NCBI GenBank assembly: GCA_003141555.1
Contig: PLMN01000012.1
Span: 1 to 64,000 of the forward strand
From: Candidatus Aminicenantota bacterium
GTDB lineage: Bacteria > Acidobacteriota > Aminicenantia > Aminicenantales > UBA4085
Reading direction: 5' to 3'
DNA: 64,000 nucleotides
In this document: piece after piece, positions 56,571 to 64,000 of the stretch
How the letters are laid out: the number at the start of each line of letters is the position of its first letter
Numbering within the stretch: position 1 is the first letter of the stretch
Program-made: the position numbers and the translations under genes
The notes under the pieces: model-generated
What the model was told of the DNA's origin: nothing
The model's database searches: none
The model's input: only the letters and a program-made list of their open reading frames with translations

Positions 56571-57065
56571 GTGGGACAGCGCCGATCGGCCCGCGAGAGC
56601 GCCCTCCAATCGCTCTTCGAGCTCGAATTCAACGATGCCGGGCCCGAGGCCGTGCTCGCGCGGCAGGGCGCGGACAAGGCCGAGGCCGTGCGCGACTACG
56701 CGGCCTGGCTGGTCCGGGGCGTCACCGCCCGCCGGGAGGAGATCGACGGCCTGATCCAGGGCATGTCAGCCCACTGGCGCGTCGTCCGGATGACGCCCAT
56801 CGATCGCAACATCCTCCGTCTCGCCGTCTTCGAGTTGATGGAGGGGCGATTCCTGGCGCCGGCCATCGTCATCAACGAGGCCATCGAGATCGCCAAGCGG
56901 TTCAGCGGCGACGAGGGGGCCGTCTTCGTCAACGGCGTCCTCGATGCCGTCCGGAAGAAGCTGGCCGGCGAACAATTTTCCCCGAAAGAGAACGAGCATG
57001 TCCGAACCCCAAAATCCCGCGAAACCCCGGCCGCCCCTCCCCGAGGACGACGCCCGGAAAAATGA
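56571..57065 (+). CDS. nusB: Transcription antitermination factor NusB
   Basis: The 164-residue protein has the NusB helical pattern: RRSARESALQSLFELEF, then WRVVRMTPIDRNILRLAVFELME, PAIVINEAIEIAKRFSGDEGAVFVNGVLDAVRKK. It binds boxA RNA with NusE to prevent early termination in rRNA operons. The start is GTG, 6 bp after ribH. The tail beyond the core is basic and proline-rich and its last 68 bp overlap the beginning of lysS, an unusually long overlap. Confidence 0.93.
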   Translation: MGQRRSARESALQSLFELEFNDAGPEAVLARQGADKAEAVRDYAAWLVRGVTARREEIDGLIQGMSAHWRVVRMTPIDRNILRLAVFELMEGRFLAPAIVINEAIEIAKRFSGDEGAVFVNGVLDAVRKKLAGEQFSPKENEHVRTPKSRETPAAPPRGRRPEK

Positions 57066-58527
57066 CCAGGACCTCGCCCGCGAGGAGAAGTTCCGCCGGC
57101 TGATCGAGACCGGCCTCGAGCCTTTTCCCCACCGGGCCGATCCCACGCACACCGTTTCGGATATCGTGGCGGCCTACGCCGCCTCGCCGCGGGAGACCCT
57201 TGAAGCATCGAAGACCCGGGTGGCGGTCGCGGGTCGCATTCTCTCCCTCCGGCCGATGGGCAAGGCGGCCTTCTTTCACATCTCCGACGGCCGATCGAAG
57301 CTGCAGGTCTATATCCGCGCGGATATCGCCGGCCAGGAGGCCTATGAGCGTTTCGCCCTGCTCGACCTCGGCGACCACGTCCTCGTCCGGGGCGAGCTGT
57401 TCCGAACGCGGACGAACGAGCTGACCGTGCTCGCCGCGGGCTGCGATTTCCTGGCCAAGTGCCTTCATCCCCTCCCCGAGAAATGGCACGGCCTCCAGGA
57501 CGTGGAGCTTCGCTACCGGCGCCGTTACCTCGACCTTATCATGAACCCCGAGGTCATGGAGGTCTTCCGCCTCCGGAGCGCGATCGTGGCCCACATCCGG
57601 CGCTTCTTCGACGAGCGGGGTTACATCGAAGTCGAGACGCCGATGATGCACGCCATCGCCGGCGGGGCGCTGGCCCGGCCGTTCATCACCCACCACAATG
57701 CCCTCGACATCGACCTCTACCTCCGCGTGGCGCCCGAGCTCTTCCTCAAGCGCCTGGTCGTCGGGGGGATGGCCAAGGTCTACGAAATCAACCGCAATTT
57801 CCGCAACGAGGGCATCGACGCGGCCCACAACCCCGAATTCACGATGCTCGAGTTCTACGAGGCCTACCGCGACTACGAGGACATGATGGCCATGACCGAG
57901 GAGCTCCTCGGCGGGCTCAGCCGGGCGCTGCTCGGCGCGGACGAGTTCCCCTTCGGCGAGCGTACGATCTCGTTCAAGCCGCCGTTCAAGCGCCTCAAAT
58001 TCATGGACGCCTTGGCTCACTACAGCGGCCTGTCGCGGGCGATCTTCGAGGACCCCGCGGCCGTCATCGCCTATGGCGAGCGCCTGGCTCCGGACAAGAA
58101 GCCGCTGACCTACGGCCGGGCCCTGGACATCATCTTCGACAAGCACGTCAAGGATAATCTCGTCCAGCCGACCTTCATCATCAACCCGCCCAAGGACGTC
58201 TCTCCCCTGGCTAAGGCGGCCAAGGACAACCCGCGCGAGGCGGCCCGCTTCGAACTCATGGTCGGGGGCATGGAGCTCGCGAACGCCTTCTCCGAGCTGA
58301 CCGACCCGGCCGAGCAGAAGCTTCGGTTCGAGCAGCAGGCCGAGGAGCGCCGGAAAGGGGACGACGAGACCCACCCGATCGACCTCGACTACGTCCAGGC
58401 CTTGGAGTATGGCCTTCCCCCGACCGGGGGGGAGGGGATCGGGATCGACCGGCTGGTCATGCTCCTGGCCAATCGCAAGACCATCCGGGAAGTCATCCTC
58501 TTCCCGCTGTTGAGGCCGAAGGAATGA
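56998..58527 (+). CDS. lysS: Lysyl-tRNA synthetase, class II
   Basis: The 509-residue enzyme has the OB-fold anticodon-binding domain (TRVAVAGRILSLRPMGKAAFFHISDGRSKLQVYI). The three class II motifs are visible: FFDERGYIEVETPMM (motif 1), YEINRNFRNEGIDAAHNPEFTMLEFY (motif 2) and GGEGIGIDRLVMLLANRKTIREVILFPLLR (motif 3). It charges tRNA(Lys). Start at 56998, within the end of nusB, with GAAAGAGAA upstream. It follows the nusB gene in one operon. Confidence 0.96.
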   Translation: MSEPQNPAKPRPPLPEDDARKNDQDLAREEKFRRLIETGLEPFPHRADPTHTVSDIVAAYAASPRETLEASKTRVAVAGRILSLRPMGKAAFFHISDGRSKLQVYIRADIAGQEAYERFALLDLGDHVLVRGELFRTRTNELTVLAAGCDFLAKCLHPLPEKWHGLQDVELRYRRRYLDLIMNPEVMEVFRLRSAIVAHIRRFFDERGYIEVETPMMHAIAGGALARPFITHHNALDIDLYLRVAPELFLKRLVVGGMAKVYEINRNFRNEGIDAAHNPEFTMLEFYEAYRDYEDMMAMTEELLGGLSRALLGADEFPFGERTISFKPPFKRLKFMDALAHYSGLSRAIFEDPAAVIAYGERLAPDKKPLTYGRALDIIFDKHVKDNLVQPTFIINPPKDVSPLAKAAKDNPREAARFELMVGGMELANAFSELTDPAEQKLRFEQQAEERRKGDDETHPIDLDYVQALEYGLPPTGGEGIGIDRLVMLLANRKTIREVILFPLLRPKE

Positions 58528-58585
58528 CCGCGAGCCGCGAGGCGGAGTCCCCGTCGGCCCCGGCTGGGGGTCGCAAAGGCGCCTG

Positions 58586-59806
58586 ATGTCCTACGAGCTG
58601 TTCATCGCCCGCCGCTACCTGACCGCCAGGCGGAAACAGGCGTTCATCTCGGTCATCACCTTCATCTCGATCCTGGGCATCACCATCGGGGTCATGGCCC
58701 TGATCATCGCCATCGCCCTGATCACGGGCTTCCAGAACGACGTCCAGGGCAAGATCCTCGGTGCGACCTCGCACCTCATGGTCTCCGACCTGTCCGAGGT
58801 CGGGCTCCGCGATTACCGGGCCCTGGCATCCCGGATCGCCGCCCTTCCCGGGGTCGCGTCGGTCTCGCCCGTTGCTCTGAAGCTCTCCCTGATCAGCGGT
58901 CCCACGGGCAACCACCATCTCCAGCTCAAGGGGATGGACCTCGAGGAGGAGAAGAAGTCCGCGGCCTGGCTCCGCCAGCTCGAGAGCGGCGGACTGCCCA
59001 AGCCCGGAACGGCCCGCGATGGGATCCTCCTCGGACGCGACCTGAGCCTGGCCGTCGGAGCCGGTGTGGGTGATGCCGTGACCATTCTGACCGATGCCTG
59101 GCGGCTGTCGCCGAACGGACCGATCCCCAAGGCAAAATCGTTTGTCGTGACCGGCATCTTCGCCACGGGACTCTACGAGTTCGATTCCTCGACGGCCCTC
59201 ACGTCCCTGGCGGCCGCTCAGAAGTACTTCGGGACGGGCGACACGGTGACCTATCTCCAGGTCATGATCAGCGACATCTTCGCCGCCCCCGCCTTCAAGG
59301 AGCGGCTCAAGCCGCTCCTCCCGCCCATGACCTACGTCACGACCTGGATGGAGCTCAACAAATCGCTCTTCTCGGCCCTCAAGCTCGAAAAGACGATCAT
59401 GTTCCTGACGATCACCCTCATCGTCCTCGTCGCGGCCCTGAACATCATCGCCACCCTGATCCTGATGGTCATGGAAAAGACGCGCGACATCGGCATCCTG
59501 ATGGCCATGGGCGCGACCTCGCGGAGCATCCGCCGGATCTTCTTTCTCCAGGGGGCCCTGATCGGGATCGTGGGGACGGCCGTCGGCACGGTCCTCGGGC
59601 TCCTGTGGTGCTTCCTGGCCAACGCCTTCAAGCTGATCAAGGTGCCCGTCGACATCTACCAAATCTCGCACGTCCCGTTCCACATCAAGCCGCTGGACCT
59701 GGGCCTGATCGTCGGGGTTTCGCTCCTGATCAGCTTTCTATCCACCCTGTTTCCCTCCCGGCGGGCGGCCAAGACCGATCCCGTGGTGGCCCTGAAATAT
59801 GAGTAG
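58586..59806 (+). CDS. Lipoprotein-releasing ABC transporter permease (LolC/LolE type)
   Basis: The 406-residue protein has an N-terminal helix (MSYELFIARRYLTARRKQAFISVITFISILGITIGVMALIIAIALITGFQ), a large periplasmic domain and three C-terminal helices (TIMFLTITLIVLVAALNIIATLILMVMEKTRDIGILMAMGATSRSIRRIFFLQG). The FtsX core and the end RRAAKTDPVVALKYE are typical of LolC/LolE. A single permease gene here means it likely works as a homodimer (LolF type). It removes lipoproteins from the inner membrane towards LolA. It overlaps lolD by 8 bp. Confidence 0.92.
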   Translation: MSYELFIARRYLTARRKQAFISVITFISILGITIGVMALIIAIALITGFQNDVQGKILGATSHLMVSDLSEVGLRDYRALASRIAALPGVASVSPVALKLSLISGPTGNHHLQLKGMDLEEEKKSAAWLRQLESGGLPKPGTARDGILLGRDLSLAVGAGVGDAVTILTDAWRLSPNGPIPKAKSFVVTGIFATGLYEFDSSTALTSLAAAQKYFGTGDTVTYLQVMISDIFAAPAFKERLKPLLPPMTYVTTWMELNKSLFSALKLEKTIMFLTITLIVLVAALNIIATLILMVMEKTRDIGILMAMGATSRSIRRIFFLQGALIGIVGTAVGTVLGLLWCFLANAFKLIKVPVDIYQISHVPFHIKPLDLGLIVGVSLLISFLSTLFPSRRAAKTDPVVALKYE

Positions 59807-60479
59807 CTTCCTTCGCGCCGAAAACCTGGGGAAGGTGTATCCCCTGCCCAAAGGCGAGCTCCAGGTGTTCCGGGGCCTTGACTTCGAGCTCGAGGCCGGC
59901 GACATCGTGGCCGTCATGGGGATGTCGGGCGTGGGGAAGACGACTTTTCTGAACCTGCTTGGGGCACTCGACCGTCCGAGCGAGGGGACGGTCTACCTCG
60001 AGGGAGAGGATCTGTTTTCCCGGGACGCGGACTCCCTGGCCCGGATCCGGAACCGGAAGATCGGATTCGTGTTCCAGTTCTTCCACCTTCTCCCGGAGTT
60101 TACGGCCCTCGAAAACCTCAGCCTGCCGCTGATGATCGGCGGCCTGGAGCGGAAAAAGGCCCTGGGGAAGGGGGCCGGCATCCTTGAGGAGGTGGGGCTG
60201 GCCGACAAAGCCGACTGCCGCCCGGCCCAGCTTTCCGGCGGGGAACAGCAGCGCATCGCCGTCGCCCGGGCGCTGGTCAACGATCCCCGGCTGCTCCTGG
60301 CCGACGAGCCGACCGGGAATCTGGACTGGAAGACGGGCGAGCACATGCTCGATCTTCTCCTGGACCTGCATCGAAAGCGGGGCCTGTCGTCGGTCGTCGT
60401 CACCCACAACGACAAAGTCGCCGGGTTCTGCCGAAAGCGATATATCATGGAGCGGGGCGAGTTGAAACGAATGGATTAG
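59799..60479 (+). CDS. lolD: Lipoprotein-releasing ABC transporter ATP-binding protein LolD
   Basis: The 226-residue ABC ATPase has Walker A GMSGVGKTTFLNLLG (about residues 42-56), signature LSGGEQQRIAVARAL, Walker B LLLADEPTGNLD and a switch histidine in VVVTHNDK. Together with the permease just upstream it forms the LolCDE-type lipoprotein release system. Members of this MacB/LolD clade are interchangeable by eye, but the adjacent LolC/E permease decides the role. It could also serve the orphan permease pair at 39184-41666. Confidence 0.93.
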   Translation: MSSFLRAENLGKVYPLPKGELQVFRGLDFELEAGDIVAVMGMSGVGKTTFLNLLGALDRPSEGTVYLEGEDLFSRDADSLARIRNRKIGFVFQFFHLLPEFTALENLSLPLMIGGLERKKALGKGAGILEEVGLADKADCRPAQLSGGEQQRIAVARALVNDPRLLLADEPTGNLDWKTGEHMLDLLLDLHRKRGLSSVVVTHNDKVAGFCRKRYIMERGELKRMD

Positions 60480-60557
60480 TCCCGGCGTTTCACTTTTATG
60501 AGGTGCCCGGTCTCCATGGACCTCCCTTGGCGGCCCCTGTGGCCGGGGTCGCATCCT

Positions 60558-60586
60558 TTGAAATACGGCAGCGCTTGTGGTATAAG
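60558..60586 (+). promoter_or_regulatory. Promoter of bamA (nearly leaderless)
   Basis: TTGAAA (60558-60563) and TATAAG (60581-60586) with a 17-bp spacer. Nine nucleotides separate the -10 box from the ATG at 60596, so a transcript from here would start about 3 nt ahead of the ATG and skip the AAGG that could serve as ribosome binding site. Read-through from lolD may provide the other message. Confidence 0.55.
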
Positions 60587-60595
60587 GATAAGGTT

Positions 60596-62953
60596 ATGAA
60601 AAAATGGATCCTCGGGCTGTTCCTCATTCTCGCCCCCCTCTACGCCTTTTGCCAGGAAATGATCGAAAAGATCGACATCATCGGCATCGAGCGCGTCACG
60701 GTGGAAACCGTCAAGTACTATATTGCGGCCCGGGAGGGGGACTACTACAACGAGGAGCTCCTGAAAAAGGATTTCAAGGTCCTCTGGTCCACGGGGTTCT
60801 TCTCGAACATCCGGATCGAGCAGGAACAGGGAACCAAGGGAAAAATCGTAAAGATCTATCTTGAAGAGAATCCCGTCGTCAAGACGATCGCCTACAAGAC
60901 GGGGAGCAAAGTCAAGGAAGAAGACATCGTCAACAAGCTCAAGGAGAAGGACGAATACATCCTGCCCTATTCCTACTTCAACCCGTCCAAGCTCCAGAAG
61001 ATCAAGAAGACCATCGAGGACATGCTCGCCGAGAAAGGGCTCCACGCGGCCACGATCGATCTCCAGACCACGAAGAAGGGGAAGAGCGAGGTCGACATCC
61101 TGTATGTGATCGACGAAGGCCCCAGGGTGAGGGTCGGGGAGATCGAGTTCGTCGGCCGGCCCAAGCTTCCTCAGGCCCTGCTCCGTGAGGCGATGGCCGA
61201 AAACAAGCAGCACAACATCTTCTCCTGGGTTACGGGCAAGGACTCCTTCAAGCAGAACAAGCTTCAGGACGACCTGGCGGCCGTGAAGAAGGTCTACCAG
61301 GAGAACGGCTACATGGAGGCGACGATCGGCGACCCGCGCTTCGAGACCATGGAGAAGTCGACCGCCTTCCCGTTCTTCAAGACGCAGAAGATGATGAAGA
61401 TCGCGATCCCGGTCAACGCCGGCTACCGCTACACCGTCGGCGACATCAAGATCGAGGGCAACAAGGCCTTCACCACCTTCGGCATCCAATCCATGATCAA
61501 GTTCAAGAAGGGCGACATCTACAGCACCGCCGTCCGGGAGAAGAGCGTCGAGGACATCGGCGAGCTCTTCCGGAACATGGGCCATCTCTACGGCCAGGTC
61601 GTGCCCGTCGAGAATCTCGACCCGAAGAACAAGGTCGTCAACGTCACGTATAATATTTACGAGGGGGAGATCTGCTTCATCCGGCGGATGGATTTCAAGG
61701 GCAACATCTTCACCAAGGACAAGGTCATCCGGCGGGAGATGCTCCTTAACGAGGGGAGCCCCTTCTTCTTCAGCATGTTCAAGGACAGCGTCCTCCGGGT
61801 CAAACAGCTCGGACTGGTCGACCTCGAGAAGGACCCCGAGCCCAAGCCCGCCGCCGACGACCCGACTCAGTTCGACGTCTCGATCTACGTCAAGGAGCTC
61901 CAGCGGAACAACATCCAGTTCACGGCCGGCTATAGCGGCTACGAAGGGACGTTCGTGGCCATCAGCTATTCCACGGTCAACTTCCTCGGGGCCGGCGAAA
62001 ACCTGGAAGCGACCGTTCAGACGGGCGCGCGGGTCAGAAACTACAGCTTCGGCTTCACCGAGCCCTATCTCTTCGACCTGCCGATCAACGCCGGGATCAA
62101 CCTCTACGACCGTTACATGGTCTACCCCTACCTCTACGACCGCAAGGACCGGGGGGTCGACCTGTCCCTGGGCTTCCGGCTGCCCGGCTGGTGGCACGTC
62201 AGCCTCACGTATAGCATCTCCTTCATCAACGTCCAGTATCCGAGCACGACGGATGCGACCGATACAACTACCACCACCGACACGACCTCGGTAGCTCTCG
62301 ACCCCTTGTATATGGCCATGTATGGCTGGGGCCGCTACTTCATGAACTCGATCACCCCCTCGATCTACCGCTCGTCGATCGACAGCCCCCTGACGCCCAG
62401 CCGGGGGACCATGTACAGCTTTTCGATCAAATACGCGGGCAAGTTTCTCGGCGGCGAGATCAGCCTTTATAAGCCGAATGTCCAGTTCACCCATTACCAG
62501 CCGGTGATGAAGGACCTGTCCCTGGGGTTCCACGTCGAGTACTCCTACGCCAAGCCCATGGGCGGCACGACCGTGCCCTTCTGGGAGAGGTTTTACCTCG
62601 GCGGCGAGCGGAACATCCGCGGCTACGAGATCTACACCATCGGCCCGCGCGACGCGAACGATACCGTCGTCGGCGGCCTGCGGGAGTTCGTCATGAACTT
62701 CGAGGCCATCCTCCACGTCGGAGGGCAGTCAAGCCCGCTTTATCTCATCGCCTTCCACGACCGGGGCAACGCCTACGACATCAGCCAGCTCGTGAAATGG
62801 ACGAACATGTATTCCTCGACGGGGATCGAAGCCCGGATCTTCGTCCCCGCCCTGAGGGTTCCTTTCCGCCTGATTTTTTCGTATAATAACCGCCGGATCT
62901 ATACCACCGATTCCAATTTCACCTTCCGGTTCGCAATTGGAACGACGTTTTAG
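60596..62953 (+). CDS. bamA: Outer-membrane protein assembly factor BamA
   Basis: The 785-residue protein has a signal peptide (KKWILGLFLILAPLYAFCQ), about 410 residues of POTRA domains (IDKIDIIGIERVTVETVKYYI; RVGEIEFVGRPKLPQALLREAM; GDIKIEGNKAFTTFGIQSMI; RRMDFKGNIFTKDKVIRREML) and a C-terminal 16-stranded barrel from about residue 428. The conserved barrel arginine motif is GGERNIRGYEI and the final residues TFRFAIGTTF fit. It inserts barrel proteins into the outer membrane. A threonine/aspartate-rich run (residues about 553-570, TDTTTTTDTTS) in one external loop is unusual. It is followed by the skp gene. Confidence 0.93.
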   Translation: MKKWILGLFLILAPLYAFCQEMIEKIDIIGIERVTVETVKYYIAAREGDYYNEELLKKDFKVLWSTGFFSNIRIEQEQGTKGKIVKIYLEENPVVKTIAYKTGSKVKEEDIVNKLKEKDEYILPYSYFNPSKLQKIKKTIEDMLAEKGLHAATIDLQTTKKGKSEVDILYVIDEGPRVRVGEIEFVGRPKLPQALLREAMAENKQHNIFSWVTGKDSFKQNKLQDDLAAVKKVYQENGYMEATIGDPRFETMEKSTAFPFFKTQKMMKIAIPVNAGYRYTVGDIKIEGNKAFTTFGIQSMIKFKKGDIYSTAVREKSVEDIGELFRNMGHLYGQVVPVENLDPKNKVVNVTYNIYEGEICFIRRMDFKGNIFTKDKVIRREMLLNEGSPFFFSMFKDSVLRVKQLGLVDLEKDPEPKPAADDPTQFDVSIYVKELQRNNIQFTAGYSGYEGTFVAISYSTVNFLGAGENLEATVQTGARVRNYSFGFTEPYLFDLPINAGINLYDRYMVYPYLYDRKDRGVDLSLGFRLPGWWHVSLTYSISFINVQYPSTTDATDTTTTTDTTSVALDPLYMAMYGWGRYFMNSITPSIYRSSIDSPLTPSRGTMYSFSIKYAGKFLGGEISLYKPNVQFTHYQPVMKDLSLGFHVEYSYAKPMGGTTVPFWERFYLGGERNIRGYEIYTIGPRDANDTVVGGLREFVMNFEAILHVGGQSSPLYLIAFHDRGNAYDISQLVKWTNMYSSTGIEARIFVPALRVPFRLIFSYNNRRIYTTDSNFTFRFAIGTTF

Positions 62954-62999
62954 AATCCCGCGTGAAGAAATTTCCATCCCGAGGGAGGAGGACAGACAA

Positions 63000-63527
63000 A
63001 TGAAAAAAGCCACGATCGCTATCGCCTTGTTCGCCGTGCTGACGGCCGCCGCCGCGGCGCCGATCTTCGCCCAGATCAAGATCGGCGTCCTGAATTCCCA
63101 GGACGTCCTGGAAAAGTCCGGGGAAGGCAAGAAGGTCATCGCCCGGCTCCAGGAGAAGGACAAACAGAACCAGGCGACCATCGCCAAGCTCGACGACGAC
63201 ATCCGCACGCTCCAGACCAAGCTCAACACCCAGCGGATCACCCTGACCGAGGATGCCATCATCAACATGACGTCCGACCTGGAAAAGAAGAACACCGATC
63301 GGAAGCGCCTGGCCGAAGACGCTTATTCGGGCATGCAGGAGCTCACCCAGCGCCTCTTCAAGAAGGTCCAAGACGAGCTCATTCCCATCGTCGAAGCTCT
63401 CGGCAAGGAACGCGGCCTGGATATCATTTTCGACCTGGCCAAAAGCGGGGCGGTGTACTTCAACCCCACGACCGACATCACGGCCGAGGTCATCAAGCGC
63501 TACGACGCCTCGAAGGCCGGAAAATAA
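63000..63527 (+). CDS. skp: OmpH/Skp family periplasmic chaperone
   Basis: The 175-residue protein has a signal peptide (KKATIAIALFAVLTAAAAAPIFAQ), then a start IKIGVLNSQDVLEKSGEGKKVIARLQEKDKQNQATIAKLDDDIRTLQTKL and a long coiled coil, the tentacle arms of Skp. The end (LGKERGLDIIFDLAKSGAVYFNPTTDITAEVIKRYD) matches the trimer body. It keeps unfolded outer-membrane proteins soluble on their way to BamA. Its ribosome binding site GGAGGAGG is strong. It lies 46 bp after bamA. Confidence 0.93.
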   Translation: MKKATIAIALFAVLTAAAAAPIFAQIKIGVLNSQDVLEKSGEGKKVIARLQEKDKQNQATIAKLDDDIRTLQTKLNTQRITLTEDAIINMTSDLEKKNTDRKRLAEDAYSGMQELTQRLFKKVQDELIPIVEALGKERGLDIIFDLAKSGAVYFNPTTDITAEVIKRYDASKAGK

Positions 63528-63538
63528 CGGACCGGTCT

Positions 63539-63991
63539 TTGTTCGATATCGAAGCGATCCTGAAATTCCTGCCCCATCGCTTCCCGTTCCTCCTCGTGGA
63601 CCGGGTCCTGAGCATGGAGCCCTCGAAGAGGATCGTCGCCCTCAAGAACGTCTCCTGCAACGAGTGGTTCTTCCAGGGCCATTTTCCGGACGTCCGGATC
63701 ATGCCCGGCGTCCTCGTCATCGAGGCCCTTGCCCAGGCCGGGGGGATCCTGCTCTTCAATTCCATTCCGGATCCGCACACCAAGTTCGTCCTGCTCAGCA
63801 AGATCGACAACACGAAGTTCCGCCGGCCGGTCGTGCCCGGGGACCAGCTCCGGCTGGAATGCGACCTGCTCAAGATCAAGGGCCGGTTCTGCCAGCTCCA
63901 CGGGAAAGGCCTCGTCGACGGAGAACTCGCGGTGGAGGGCGACATGATGGCTTCGCTCCTCGACCGGGAGGATCTCAATGTCGGCCAATGA
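63539..63991 (+). CDS. fabZ: 3-hydroxyacyl-ACP dehydratase FabZ
   Basis: The 150-residue hot-dog fold enzyme has the FabZ motifs: FLPHRFPFLLVDRV, then FFQGHFPDVRIMPGVLVIEALAQAGGILLF, with catalytic histidine and glutamate in GHFP and VIEALAQ. FRRPVVPGDQLRLECDL is also present. It removes water from 3-hydroxyacyl-ACP during fatty acid elongation, near the lipid A branch point. The start appears to be TTG. It follows skp with only 11 bp between them, so lpxD, which lies between skp and fabZ in many proteobacteria, is absent here. Confidence 0.93.
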   Translation: MFDIEAILKFLPHRFPFLLVDRVLSMEPSKRIVALKNVSCNEWFFQGHFPDVRIMPGVLVIEALAQAGGILLFNSIPDPHTKFVLLSKIDNTKFRRPVVPGDQLRLECDLLKIKGRFCQLHGKGLVDGELAVEGDMMASLLDREDLNVGQ

Positions 63992-64000
63992 CGTCGCGGT
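63978..64000 (+). CDS. lpxA: Start of the next gene, probably lpxA (cut by window end)
   Basis: Only eight codons are inside the window (M-S-A-N-D-V-A, then a partial codon). An excellent GGAGG ribosome binding site (63968-63972) precedes the ATG, inside the end of fabZ. The assignment to lpxA (UDP-N-acetylglucosamine acyltransferase) rests on the common skp-fabZ-lpxA gene order, not on the sequence. Confidence 0.4.

Noticed and set aside
60476-62716. A minus-strand frame of 746 codons opposite bamA
   Set aside because: Valine, leucine and aspartate shadow with no motif; bamA is complete on the plus strand.

Overview
The window is a high-GC, densely packed bacterial chromosome segment. The organism is diderm: it encodes BamA, a Skp/OmpH-like chaperone, FabZ, the start of a probable lpxA, LolCD-type lipoprotein export and several outer-membrane barrels. 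Three things suggest the Acidobacteriota/Aminicenantes neighbourhood: a VWFA-related protein of the type common in acidobacteria, an omega subunit with a long acidic tail, and butyrate kinase plus phosphotransbutyrylase beside soluble NADH/NADP/ferredoxin redox genes. That taxonomic reading is inference. The redox and acyl-phosphate genes suggest an anaerobic fermenter of sugars or peptides.

Layout. 1-2.5 kb is an accessory, lower-GC edge: the 3' part of a type IIG-like restriction-modification protein, then an ATPase whose promoter carries three 8-bp half-sites. 2.5-9.4 kb holds a Tat-exported GH127-like protein, a MocR regulator with a radical SAM protein, a BamA-like barrel protein and an M50-type protease. 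9.5-27.5 kb is mostly housekeeping: RmuC, adenosine deaminase family, RpoZ, CYTH protein, polyprenyl synthase, TatD, FabH, EF-P with a GHMP kinase, and an amidohydrolase. It also holds a degenerate DUF885 protein, an S55 protease with a secreted propeller protein, and an epimerase. 27.6-35.9 kb is a five-gene redox operon: NuoE, a NuoF fused to a GltD-like domain, a NuoG-like protein, NfnA and NfnB. 35.9-48.7 kb holds RNase HIII, an AlaX-type editing protein, a VWFA protein, two FtsX-type permeases without an ATPase, a pseudouridine synthase, a membrane-discoidin fusion and a DUF6067 hydrolase. 48.8-56 kb holds ptb-buk, RlmN, a flavodoxin, a HAD gene interrupted by a stop codon and a Lon-family protease. 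56-64 kb is a core block: ribH, nusB, lysS, lolC/E, lolD, bamA, skp, fabZ and the start of a probable lpxA.

The most striking feature is the 27.6-35.9 kb operon. A NADH-oxidising Nuo module, with no hydrogenase or formate dehydrogenase active site visible, is joined to an NfnAB transhydrogenase pair. It is a candidate soluble electron-bifurcating or transhydrogenase complex. Promoters are unusually readable: many TTGACA/TATAAT-like pairs with 17-18 bp spacers are visible, and four of them place the predicted transcript start at or within a few bases of the start codon. No tRNA, rRNA, CRISPR array or complete insertion sequence was seen.
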